Origin: Chara braunii
Taxonomy: Eukaryota > Streptophyta > Charophyceae > Charales > Characeae
Assembly (NCBI GenBank): GCA_003427395.1
Contig: BFEA01000085.1
Location: 1,187,237 to 1,251,236 of the forward strand
Direction: 5' to 3'
Length of the DNA: 64,000 nucleotides
Under the pieces are notes generated by a model that did no database searches, was not told where the DNA came from, and worked only from the letters and a program-made list of their open reading frames with translations. Positions 10,139-20,039 of the stretch are shown here, in pieces (positions within the stretch are counted from its first letter, which is position 1; every line of letters begins with the position of its first letter). Made by a program: the position numbers and the translations under genes.

Positions 10139-10363
10139 GGCCCTTATAGTCAATCCACATTCACAGTGTCCCCCCTTTCTTTGGGACAAATAAGAGTGGC
10201 GCTCCGTAGGGGTATGAACTTGGTCGAATCCAACCCTTCTCTGTAAGTTCCTTGAGTTGTGGATCTCATCTAATTTCGTAAAAGACATCATATAGATCTG
10301 TGTTGTAGGTACTTCGCTGCCGATAATGATTTCTATCGCGTGGACAATCTTTTTTTTTACCAA
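10139..10363 (-). pseudogene. Element B reverse transcriptase, N-terminal part
   Basis: Shows [19 protein letters not shown], then in shifted frames sequence equivalent to the [18 protein letters not shown] and FVPKKGG motifs, and ends at the broken CIDY motif where the insert begins. At least two frameshifts are needed to follow it. Confidence 0.8.
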
Positions 10364-10599
10364 CCCGTAAGCTCCTCAAAGAGGTCCGAGTATTGCGCAA
10401 CGACTGCTTCCATCTTCGAAGGCGATTTTATGGCTTCTCCTTTCGCAGAGACAAAGACTAGGTACGTACATACCTTCCTCGTGATTCTGCTTGTAATAGT
10501 TGAAGAAAGACAACGTGCACATGCAACCATAGTTCTTCACTAGTTTGCTAGCCTTTGTAGCCTAATGGTCCTTTCATCTGGCAACGTGTGGATCATCAC

Positions 10600-11030
10600 C
10601 TTCCTATTCCAATCGAACTGAGGCTTAGCAACCTCAAGGTAGCAACATGTCAAATGTCAGCTCGTCGCTCACCAAGAACAAGATTTGGTGTTTCAGTTCC
10701 TCGCCTCCATATGAGGTGCAAACTACATCCTTGACATAGTCCTCTACTATCATGGAGTGCTTGTTGGCTAAGGTAGATACTATAAATATGCTAAGCCGTT
10801 GCACTTGGTCCCCTAAGTGCAGCCTATCCACACAAGCACGACTGATGAAGTTTCATGTAAAACCTATGTTTGTAAAGGCGCCAAGTCGCCGCCAACCGTT
10901 CGGCCATCTACATCGATTTCTACCTCGAAGTGTTTACCCTTTGGACCTCTTTATTCAACAACGCCCAAGAGTCTCTAGGGTTTTTTAACCACTCAGTCTC
11001 TAACTCCTCTAAGGACACAGACATATCCAT
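10600..11030 (-). pseudogene. Element B aspartic protease region
   Basis: The minus strand reads GAFTNIGFT, stop, NFISRACVDRLHLGDQVQ, LANKHSMIVEDYVKDVV and FLVSDELTFDMLL. The spacing matches retroviral-type aspartic protease (active-site D-T/S-G, a flap, then a hydrophobic ILG-like strand). The active-site Asp is Asn (NIG) and a stop follows, so it cannot process Gag-Pol. Confidence 0.75.
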
Positions 11031-13181
11031 CTAACATGGCATTGATTGGTTCGGATTTATCCATGGGGCGATCATGGGGTCAATAGCCTTGTCCATCGTT
11101 TGAAATGGAGAAGGTAAGGTAACCACACCAGCACGAATAAGAGCGGCTAACACTCCTACTGGCCAGAGGTGTTTCCCTGGGAAAGTGCAAGCAGAAGTAC
11201 CGCCAGAGTTGGAAGGTCCAACTGTCACAATCACCGACGCGACCTTCCCAGCTACCTGCCTACTCTTACACTTGGCCATTGTGTGCCCATACTGACCACA
11301 ATTTAGGCAACCGCCTTGCACACACGGTCTTGCCACACCTCGTACTTGAGACTAAGCTTCACCAATATGGGTGGTTCTTGGTCACTTTGACCCTTGGGCC
11401 GACCTACCTTCTCTTTCACAGCCCCCTTACCCTTTTCTCTAATGGGAGTGACTACTTCACCATATGAAGTCTCCCTAAGCCCATCTATCTTTGTTTTTTC
11501 CCCAAGATCAGACAAGTTATTAATCTTAGTCGCTCCGATTTCGGGGAAGCTTTTTCTTCCTCCGATCAATCGATCCTTGCTGGACACTCTCAAGCTTAGC
11601 CTCTACGTTTGGGGCTTTCTTGTTGAACAAGGCGAAGGCCTCATCGACCAACTTATTTGTGACATGTGTAGGTAAACCTCGCAAGTAAGTTGTGAGTACC
11701 TGCGGTTCGTACTGCACGCCAGGGACAACCATTGGTCGCTCTACGACGTCTGTTACCTTGCGAACTGTTTGGTATCTCATCAATCTTGGACTAGCTAGCG
11801 AGTCGGTGGCCTTCTAAGCCCCTTGAGGGTCATGAAACGTGTTGTAGACCATCCGTATAAACTCCTGCAATGCCCGGGTCTGTGCCCAGCCATCGAAGTT
11901 CTGACTGTGTCCTTGCTGTTGTACACCGTTTAGCCACCTGGCTGCAAATCCCTTTAGGAAGGATGCAGCAACAACAATTTCTTCCTCGGTCCTTGCGAGC
12001 TTATGCCTTACATAAGTAGGCACAGTTCTCACCCAGGTATCAAGGTCCTATTCCTTCTTCTTGTCGCCAGAGAAGGTTTAGGACTCAACAAGGGTATCTT
12101 GGATATCCACTGCATGGACTGTACAGCAACCTGTGTCTGCTGCATCGGTTGACAAACCGATGGAATAGGCCGTTGTGGCGGCATTTGTTGCTGCAGCGGC
12201 ACTTGCTACTGCTCCTGCTGTACTTGCTGCGGCGGCGGACGTTGTTGTAAAGGTTGCTGCACGTGTGGTTGCCTTATAGCGGCAGCCACTGATTGGGGAA
12301 AATAAGAAGATTGTACAAGAATTTGCCCACCACTACCTGCTGCTAATCCGCCTGCTGGGGGCATGCCAAACTGAGGGGCAAAGGGCTGCCTTGTCGGTGG
12401 CAGCGTCAACACTGGACCTACAACCGTTGGGGGAGCTACAACAATCTGCGGTGGCCTCACCGGAGGTTAAGGCACTCACAATAAAGTCGAAGTTTGATTC
12501 TGGTCAGCTATCACTGCAACCAACATTTCCTGTTGTACGGCCTGCACTTCGGCTACACTCAACAAGGAGATCCAAAGGGACAGCACCACAGGGTTAAAAG
12601 TCGACTCATTTATAGCTTCTAGTTTGCCTAGTTCCTCTTCCCTTGACTCTAGCCCGACTTTTCTAAGTCTAGCTCTCTCTCTCATATCCTCTACCTCCTG
12701 CAATCGACGTCGTAACTCTGCGTGGGGAGCATCTGTTTGCTGGATCTCATAATCCTTATCTAACATAAGTTGTTGCTGGTTGACCTGCAAGCCAGCAGAC
12801 ACACTAACGTAAGACTGGGTCATACCCTGACTAACACCCGACGAAGAGGTCTGAGATGAGGTTTGCGACATGGTAGAGGCGGTAGTGATGGCTTCCTCGG
12901 CGTCGGCTCTAGCGTCTGCTGCTAGTGCTCCTGCTAGTGCCATTTCGGCGTTGGCTTCTTGCTTCCATAGCCCTCTGCAATATTGTTCTCTATCTGGGTT
13001 CTCTCTCCAGTCTCCTTTCCTCTCCTTGTTCTAACACTAGGAAAGTGGTCGGCCGAATGAGTGCAAGTGTCTCAGTAAGCCTCCTATTGTCTTGCTCTAG
13101 TCCCTCAACCTCACTGTCATCTTCACTCATGAGATATGCGTGAAATGTGATTTGGACTACCGCAGCATGACATCCAACCAA
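11031..13181 (-). pseudogene. Element B gag (capsid and nucleocapsid)
   Basis: Several consecutive minus-strand frames make one decayed gag. From N to C: a coiled, charged N-terminal part (12990-13181, then 12476-12943 with ELRRRLQEVEDMRERARLRK), a Pro/Gln-rich linker (12206-12460), a capsid-like region (11526-12032, with EEEIVVAASFLKGFAARWLNG and LTTYLRGLPTHVTNKLV), a basic linker, and an intact CCHC zinc knuckle CLNCGQYGHTMAKC at 11268-11309. Gag packages the element RNA into virus-like particles. Stops and shifts occur between the blocks, but the knuckle retains all four ligands. Confidence 0.85.
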
Positions 13182-14190
13182 TTAAAATAAAATAAGATAA
13201 ATGTTCGTGCCAACTTTGTCAGAAAGTAGCCAAGCGGTAACAGCATATAATCTCATATTCCTACAAATTTGACTAGTCCGAAACAGATTGCAATGCAGCC
13301 AATCATATTTTACTACCCTATATGCAACTGTATGTCAGTTGTTAGCAAAGTCCGTCACAGCTAACTAATCAAAAAGTAAAATAAAATCATTTGCTGGTGT
13401 GCATGCAAAATAGAATTTCTCAATAATTATTATTGAACAGTGTATTGGAATCTTCCCTCCCTCTGCATCCTTCTTGAGTAATCACTTTGTGTCAACGTCC
13501 TGAAGTTTTGGTTCAACGGTGTGTCTGAAGGTGTGCAATCGGTCCACCCCTATGCCCCATGGCAATGCAGATCTGGCCAGCCCCGACCGTACTATTTTTA
13601 TACTCGCGTACAACATGAGGCATGTATCCCCGCCGGAGTCTCTTTATAGAGGGTCCGGTACTCGTCTCTCCCTCATAGGACTGGCCTGCCCGACATGACC
13701 TCTATAGCGCAGCAAACAGACCCAAGGACAAGCGACAAAGCATGTGTGTACAAGTCCCAATGGATTGGCATGGTGACCGTGACCTGAGTGATTCGTCTAG
13801 GGCCCTTCAGAGGCAACGCCCGTCTCACACCAGCTTGCTCTCCAGGAAGAATGTTGACTCACTTCCTCACGGCAAGAATCAATGAAGAGGGCAGATAAGG
13901 TAAGGAGCAACATACCTCATGATGCTGCCCCCAACCATAGATTTCTCACCAGTAACCTGACGTGCATTTATAATGACCGGTCAATGCTTCGACACAACCC
14001 ACAATACAACGCAGTCCCACCTCGGCTTAAATGCCATGTCAGCAAGTTCTCATCATCCAGCATGCACCCCATATGTCACCACATCGCCTTGGGCCACCAA
14101 TCACCAAAGCACAAGCGTTATCGTTGTCCCGTCATATCCAGCGAAGTACAAACAACTATTGCGAAGGAGCCAGCGGAGTGGCTCGAACCA
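13182..14190 (-). other. Element B leader
   Basis: About 1 kb between PBS and gag with no credible open frame. It contains one GCCATGTCAGCAAG motif (14032-14045), the same TGACGTGGCA family seen in other leaders. Presumed packaging/untranslated leader. Confidence 0.6.
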
Positions 14191-14202
14191 GCTCCGATAC
14201 CA
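14191..14202 (-). promoter_or_regulatory. Primer binding site of element B
   Basis: The minus strand reads TGGTATCGGAGC, three bases (ATT) inside the 5' LTR. It differs from the common plant initiator-Met tRNA PBS (TGGTATCAGAGC) at one base. This is where the tRNA primes minus-strand DNA synthesis. Confidence 0.92.
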
Positions 14203-14205
14203 AAT

Positions 14206-15282
14206 TGCAAGGAAAATGAGCGATGGCGAATCACAGAAAAGAATGCAAAATTGCATTGAAAACCAGCAAGTCCAACGCTGTCCAGAAAGCAGAAACGCAT
14301 TGGTGTTGCACCAAGGAGAACCAGCGCACTGAATCCGAATGTCATGAGCTCATACTCTCGCCATCACCAACATATATATATCCAGAGTCCTTCCTCCTAC
14401 GTGGCACTCAGCGCCTAGAGGCCCTAGACTACTACTACACAGCTACTAGCAGCCTACGAATTGACAGTGCATCCCGTTGACATCAGCAGCAACACACGCC
14501 AAGACCATCGCCAAGAACAGGTACCTGCGCTCACATCATCACGCCTCATCTCTCTCTCTCACCCTCGGCTTCTACTACCCACGTCTTCCCTCTCATGCAC
14601 GAAGACCACCACCACCAATTGACTAAGTCCAAGCCCCAACCTGGCTATGAAGGCTGGGCTATGGCGCTGCCCTCAACAGCGCCTTGTACCCTCTGGACGC
14701 CTGTGCGCGCCCGCACCTAGCGCTAGCGCAACTACCAGCCCACGAGTCTATGCTCCAGCAGCGCTGGCACCCGCAAGTGCAAGTGCCCAAGTCTCCCTCT
14801 TGGAGCCCAGTCTTTTCCTATATGGAAAGTGACGGGCATTTTCCACTTGCTTCCCACGTGAGACCGAATTTCCAGTAGCTTCGGTCTCAGTCAAAGTGTA
14901 TGCGCCCAGGCCCGTTCAGACAGTGGCATGAGACCGAATTGGTTAGGCATGCCCAACCACCCAAGCACAAACATGCGGTACTCCCTGCTTCGACCACGTT
15001 GCTGGAAAAGCGTGGAAGGCTTACGAATATTTTGGATTTTCACGAGCAAGGCGGATGTAACCAACCAATTGTCCAACGGCCACCAAGATTTGCAAAAAAT
15101 TGACGAACTCAGGGCACATTGAGAGATGGTAACCGTTTCAGTGCAATTCGGTGCAAAATTCGTCGAAAATAACACCCCCGGTCAATCGCATGTGGGCACA
15201 TTGAGATTCAGGGGGGGCCGCCTTCACTTAGGGCGGGCACGTGCCTGCTGCAGGGCCTTATGCTGAGGAGTAAACCCTCGCA
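14206..15282 (-). repeat. 5' LTR of element B
   Basis: 1077 bp. A TATATATA run at about 14372-14381 is placed to act as a minus-strand TATA box, which would put transcription start near 14340-14350 and leave about 140 bases of R-U5 before the PBS. It keeps both segments that are missing in the 3' LTR. Confidence 0.92.
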
Positions 15283-15286
15283 ATGG

Positions 15287-15430
15287 TCTTTATAGAAAAA
15301 CCTCTCGCACCTTTCAAGCCAAACTTGTCACCAGTCCAAAAAAAAACCTGAAAAATCATTTGTTTACATTGAAGCATCTTTGGAATTGCGTAACCCCCAC
15401 CGAGTTATGGTGCGCGATCGTACACTAAGG
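15287..15430. other. Short unique spacer between elements B and C
   Basis: AT-rich, no coding sense. It follows the ATGG target duplication of element B and runs to the broken end of element C integrase. Confidence 0.5.
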
Positions 15431-16360
15431 TGCATGTTATCAGGTGCTGGATAACTCAAAGGGAGTCACACCGATCGCCGGATGCAACGAAGTGTTGTAG
15501 GCGAACTCGATGTCGGGGAGGCGGTCAACCGAATCCTTCTGAACCAGACGAATGAGCGTACGAAGCATCATTTGAGCGGTTTGATGAGCCCGCTCCGTTT
15601 GCCTGTCCGTTTGTGGATGTCGAGCAAAACTCGATTTCATTTCGGTGTCGAATTCCTGCATGAGAGAAGTTTAAAATGCCGACATGAAACGAGTGTCGCG
15701 GTCGCTAACGATGTCTTCGAGAACGCCGTGGCTGCAAATCGAGCCGGTGTGCAAGAGGCAGGCAAGTTTGGGAGCCATGGTGTAGTACTTGCAAGGAAGA
15801 AATCACGCGTATTTACTCAATCGGTCAACGACTGGACCGTTGTGCTTGAAATGGTCGCGGGGGAACGAGCCGGTGACGTCCATTGCATTGGAGAGGCCGG
15901 GTTCCCGCGGGATGGGCACTGGGCGCAATTCGTTGTAAGGGTTGCAATTGTGGGGCTTGCTTCGTCAGCAAACTTCACAAGAGTCACAGTGTCGAGTGAC
16001 GTCGGTAATGAGGTCGGGCCATCGGAATCGTTGCCGAAGTCTTGCGATCATTCGGTTGACTCCGAAGTGTCCGGCGAGTCGCGAGTCGTGGTACTCGTCG
16101 AGGGGGCGAGTCCGGAGGCGACGGTCTTGTGGGACGCATAGTAAGTCCTTGCCTCGCAAGTGGAGAAGCAAGTACCTCTCGACGATGCGATAGCTGCTGA
16201 CCGGCGAGTGATCTGAAGCTAGCTGCGCATATAGCGTGGCGTAATCCGGATCGGACTGGTAGCCCAAGATGAAATGCCGTTGGAGTTCCTCGTCGAATAC
16301 GAAGGCATGATGTGTCATGGAGCAAAGATCGGGTCTGTGCGGAGTGCATCGCGATTGCAT
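15430..16360 (-). pseudogene. Element C integrase, truncated
   Basis: The zinc domain is complete: HDSRLAGHFG followed by HCDSCEVC supplies His-His-Cys-Cys. The core shows the three acidic residues in context: NAMDVTG, DIVSDRDTRF and RQTERAHQ. The sequence then stops at HPAIGVTPFEL, where element homology breaks off, so the C-terminal GPY/F domain and 3' LTR are missing. At least one frameshift lies between 15661 and 15965. The long plus-strand frame 15482-16141 is a shadow of this gene. Confidence 0.9.
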
Positions 16361-16369
16361 AGGCCGGCG

Positions 16370-17150
16370 AGATGTTTAGGTGTGAAGTCAAATTGGTTGA
16401 TGAAATACATCCATCGTCTGATAGTGCTGCTCATCTTATCTTGCATCTTGTAGTAGGTCAACGGGTTATTATCGGTGACCTATGTGAACCTACGACGCGC
16501 AAGGAGGAAGTGTCGACATCATTTGAGAGTCATTACGAATGCGACCAGTTCCTTTTTCCTTGCATCATCAAGTGAGTTGATGGGAGGCACCTTGAGGCTG
16601 AAGTACTCCACGGGATGTCAGTCGTCGCCATCGTGTTGTTCCAAGACTGCCCCAACGCCATAGCAGAAGGTGTTGGTTGTCACTCTTGTTGGCAAGGTGG
16701 GGTCGTAGATGCTAAGGAAGGTGTCATGAGCATAACAGTCTTGAGTGTTTGGAATACTCGGCGCGCTTCATCGTCGAATACGAATGGCACCTTTGGCGAT
16801 TGTAGTCTTGTCAATGGTGTAGTGATCCTTGACTCCTTGAGTACCCGGTGATGAAGCGTTGGTAGTAGCTTGCCAACCCCATGAATGAGCGAACGTCCGT
16901 GGTGTTGGTGGGCTCGGGCCATACACGGATGACCTCAATCTTGTCTGGATGCCTTGCGGCGTCACATAATGGTCTAAGTATTCGAGATCTTGCCGCGTGA
17001 ATTCACATTTCTTGCGGTTGGCTTTGTACTTGGCTTGCCGTAGCTGCTCCAAGACGGTTCGCAGGTGGTCCACATGCTTCGAGTCATCCAAACTCCGACT
17101 GCACACCAAGATATCGTCGAGGTAGATGAGAACGAATCTGTTCAGCATAT
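16370..17150 (-). pseudogene. Element C RT thumb/connection and RNase H region
   Basis: From 17148 the frame reads MLNRFVLIYLDDILVCSRS with an intact YLDD catalytic box, then HVDHLRTVLEQLRQAKYKAN, KCEFTRQDLEYLDHYV and TPQGIQ. Further left come KDHYTIDKTT-like and PFVFDDEARRVFQTLK pieces and degraded RNase H sequence. Several frame changes are needed. Confidence 0.87.
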
Positions 17151-17151
17151 G

Positions 17152-17941
17152 TCAGAACTCCGTTGCCATGGCCCCTTGGAACGCGGTAGGGGGCATTCGT
17201 GAAGTCAAAAGACATAAGCAGTCATTTGAAATGTCCATATCGCGTCTTAAACACGGTTTTGTAGCGGTCCTCCCGCCAGATCTCGAGTTGGTGATATCCC
17301 GATTTGAGGTCGAGATTGGAGAAAAATTTAGCGCCGCCCAGCCGTTCGAGAAGGTTGTCGATGTGAGGAAGAGGGCCGGCGTTCTTGGCGATTTGCGCGT
17401 TGAGCTTGTGATAGTCAATGCACAACCGCAAGTCCTTGTTCTTCTTCCGGGCGAAGAGAACGGGAGCGTCGTAGTGCGAGGAGCTAGGTTGAATCCAGCC
17501 TTTCTCAAGAAGGTTGTCGAGGTGTGCCCATAACACACTTAACTCTTCCTCGCTCATGCGGTAGATGCAACCACGCAGAGGTACAACCCCAGCCTTCAGA
17601 ATGATCTCGTGGCGGATTGGCCAATCCGGTACTACTGCATGCGGGGCTTCGAAAACGTCGTCATAGGCATTGAGAAGCTCGATGATGCGTGCATCCGTCG
17701 ATGCATCTGTCAATGGGTTGTTATGGGGAGGGAGGGCGTGGAGAAAACATAAGTCCATCTCGTCGACGTCGTCCCATGTGATGGAAGTTGAATGCTCGCG
17801 GCGGACACCATGTGACAGTTGATCGAAGGGTGAGGTGGAGGCATCATGCACCGAAGGCATTGTGCATGGAACTAGTACCCCGTTCCAATCACGAATGTAA
17901 ACGGTGCGGTGGTAGAAGTTGATCGGGTGATCATGAGCCAT
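17152..17941 (-). pseudogene. Element C reverse transcriptase N-terminal half
   Basis: A 239-codon frame shows [80 protein letters not shown] and YKTVFKTRYGHF, the standard Ty3 RT fingers/palm order. A frameshift near 17222 moves the MSFDFTNAP-type motif to another frame (17152-17538), which then meets YLDD at 17148. Only about one lesion separates the halves, so this element is less decayed than element B. Confidence 0.9.
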
Positions 17942-17954
17942 GACATGCCCAAGA

Positions 17955-18782
17955 TCATGTCGAGCTTGGTGTCCAAAATGTCAAAGGACACAACCTCGCT
18001 TGCATGCGGGCTGAAGTACACGGGGATGGAATCAATGTACCGGTCGATTGACTTGTACGTGTGACCATCGCCGGTCCGTCGGCCAATGTGACTTGCGTGG
18101 GCTGCGACTTCCTCCGAACGGGTAGCCCAAGGCCAACACGTACCATAAAATTTTGGCTCATATAGTTGCGAGTTGTTCCACAATCGATCAAAGTGTTGTA
18201 GGCCGCTTCTCCGATCTGAATGCGCATGTAGAACAATGGCGCGTCGGTATTGTAATACCGTCGTGTTTTGAACTCACGGTCGATCTTCGCAAGGTAGTCG
18301 CGAAGGTCCTTGCGAAGATCGACAACCTCTACTCTGACGTCCATCAACGAAGTTGGTACTGCAGTGTGCCATGAGCGCGTTGCAATGCAGTTTCGACAAT
18401 CGACCAATCGGGGAAGGGGCATCCATTGGAAGTTCGCGATCGTCAACAGGTCAAGTTCCTCGGGTCTTGACCATGACGCCGAGTCCCCAACGAAAATTGG
18501 TGGCGAAGCTGCCGAATCGGTTGCCGATGGTGATGAAACCGTGCATGTGGTGGAGTCTTGCACGTGGAGTGGCTGGTCCAACGGTGAGACCAAACGGACA
18601 GCGTAATCCTCGTAAGTGTACGGAGGACTTGCGACATCCGCGTTCTCCCCAAATGTGTAGGAGGCCACTAGCAAAGCGGTCGAATCTGGCGGAGTGAGAG
18701 GTGGAGTCGCCTCACCTCTTGCGCGGCTCAGTTTCTCGAGCTGGTTCGAGTTCGAACATCCTCCTTGCCTTAATCTTGGCAT
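17955..18782 (-). pseudogene. Element C protease and gag-pol linker
   Basis: A 275-codon frame with a low-complexity N-terminal part and then YMRIQIGEAAYNTLIDCGTT, RNYMSQNFMVRVGLGLP and QVTLADG. LIDCGTT aligns with the LIDSGAT/LIDTGAT active site of retroviral-type proteases, so the catalytic Asp is present though the next residue is Cys. It ends in a different frame from the RT start (frameshift near 17955). Confidence 0.82.
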
Positions 18783-18995
18783 TGCGAGGTTTTGTGCTTG
18801 GTGCTATTGTACCAATAGTAGAAGCTATACCGGTTGCGCCACTTGTGTTCGGCCTCGGTCAAGCTAAACTTGACCCATGGTGCTAGCTGTCCCCTTTTGG
18901 CCGCTGATGGTGTTTTCGCCTTCCCTTTTCCACGGGATTTGTTGTCGCTTCGCGGCTGGACGGCGGCCACCTGATCTCCCTCATGTGATGCTGGG
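18770..18995 (-). pseudogene. Element C nucleocapsid region
   Basis: Shows basic residues (NKSRGKGKAK), WVKFSLTEAEHKWRNRY, then SFYYWYNSTKHKTSQC. The spacing is that of a CX2CX4HX4C zinc knuckle in which the first two Cys are Tyr (Y-Y-W-Y for C-Y-W-C), consistent with G-to-A changes. Upstream the gag continuity breaks near 19050. Confidence 0.75.
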
Positions 18996-19498
18996 GTGGT
19001 TGCCGGTGTCGCACTTTTTCCAGTCGGACCGCTTCAGGCGATCGGAAAGCCAACAGGCTGTCACACAGGATTTTATAAATATTTGCAATAAATAAAATAA
19101 ATTAAATAATGCAAATCCCTTCCTGTTGTGTGCGTCCGGCTTCGAGCGAGACCCTTCAATTGCAGTCTTCGTCGGTCCCCGGTCTTATGAATCTTTTATT
19201 TCAATTCGGAACAACAGAAAATCATGCAAATAATAATCACAAAGTTATGGTGTGTCATGCATGCATCAATTTTCTAGTTTACTGATTTTGATAACTGTGA
19301 CAGAATCATCCACGAATGCAATCATCAAGCAAGAACAATGCAAGAAGCATGACCGACTGACTCGAGCAATGACAAGAACAAAGTCAGATGAGGGAAGAAT
19401 GAGAACTCATAATAGCCTCAGAAAGTACACGTGTAGGGAACACGGCCAGCACCAGTCAAGAACCCTCACTCATCCCTCTGAATCTCACACTCAGTTTC

Positions 19499-20034
19499 TC
19501 ACTTTGCTGTGCGTTTCTTGTGCCTCGTGCCTTGTCCCCGTACTTTCTGAGTCTGTGGCCTCTGAATGTAGAGCCACCTCAAGCTTGCTAGTTCTGAGCA
19601 CTTCCATCCAGGTCCCATGATGCGGAAGTCAACCATGGCACAAAACTCCTCCCATAGTGTAGGAAGATACGGCTGAGAAAAGACCCCTCGCCTGAGATGT
19701 GGGAACTCGGAAGGCTCAGTCACTGCCTCATAATCGATTGTTGCAGGTGAAATGTATCTCTTTGCCAGGTCAATCAAGTCACCCAGTGGGAGCCATCTGT
19801 CAGAGTAAAGGGCACTGGAGGCCCGGGATAGTCAGAGTAGAGCTTCGGTCCAAATCTGCAGATCAACTTAGTACCACTCTCGTCGAGCTCTCTCTCTCTC
19901 TCCTCCAGGTACCCGGCTGCTGCAGTCGAGACTGAGTCGAAATACTCATGGGTTTCCTTGCCTTTCTTCACATACGATCTCAAGGCATGGATGGTACCCT
20001 CTGCAAAACTGGTGAGGACTGCGAACACTGACAC
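19499..20034 (-). pseudogene. Unrecognised protein, one frameshift
   Basis: Two overlapping minus-strand frames join naturally at about 19776 with a one-base shift: the first ends PFTLTDGSHWVT, the second continues GDLIDLAKRYISPATIDYEAV. Together they give about 180 residues with EERERELDES, YPGPPVPF, PHLRRGVFSQPYLP and WEEFCAMVDFRIM. The composition is protein-like (aromatic and acidic residues spread evenly) and unlike the random frames around it. I do not recognise the family. Its place inside the foreign segment suggests it belongs to that element. Confidence 0.4.
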
Positions 20035-20039
20035 ATATC

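Larger units (their letters stand above)
6362..15282 (-). mobile_element. Complete but dead Ty3/gypsy LTR retrotransposon (element B)
   Basis: The 8.9-kb element runs on the minus strand: 5' LTR 14206-15282, PBS 14191-14202, leader, gag about 13181-11031, protease, RT, RNase H, integrase to 7328, PPT 7165-7178, 3' LTR 6362-7164. Both LTRs start TGCAAGG on the plus strand and end in CA, and ATGG flanks the element on both sides (6358-6361 and 15283-15286), a 4-bp target duplication. Frames are broken throughout by stops and shifts. Catalytic residues are lost in protease (DTG region reads NIG), RT (YLDD reads YLAN) and RNase H (first Asp reads Asn). The gag zinc knuckle is still intact. Confidence 0.93.

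Noticed and set aside
15482-16141. 219-codon plus-strand frame
   Set aside because: Antisense shadow of element C integrase, whose HHCC and DDE residues read on the minus strand.
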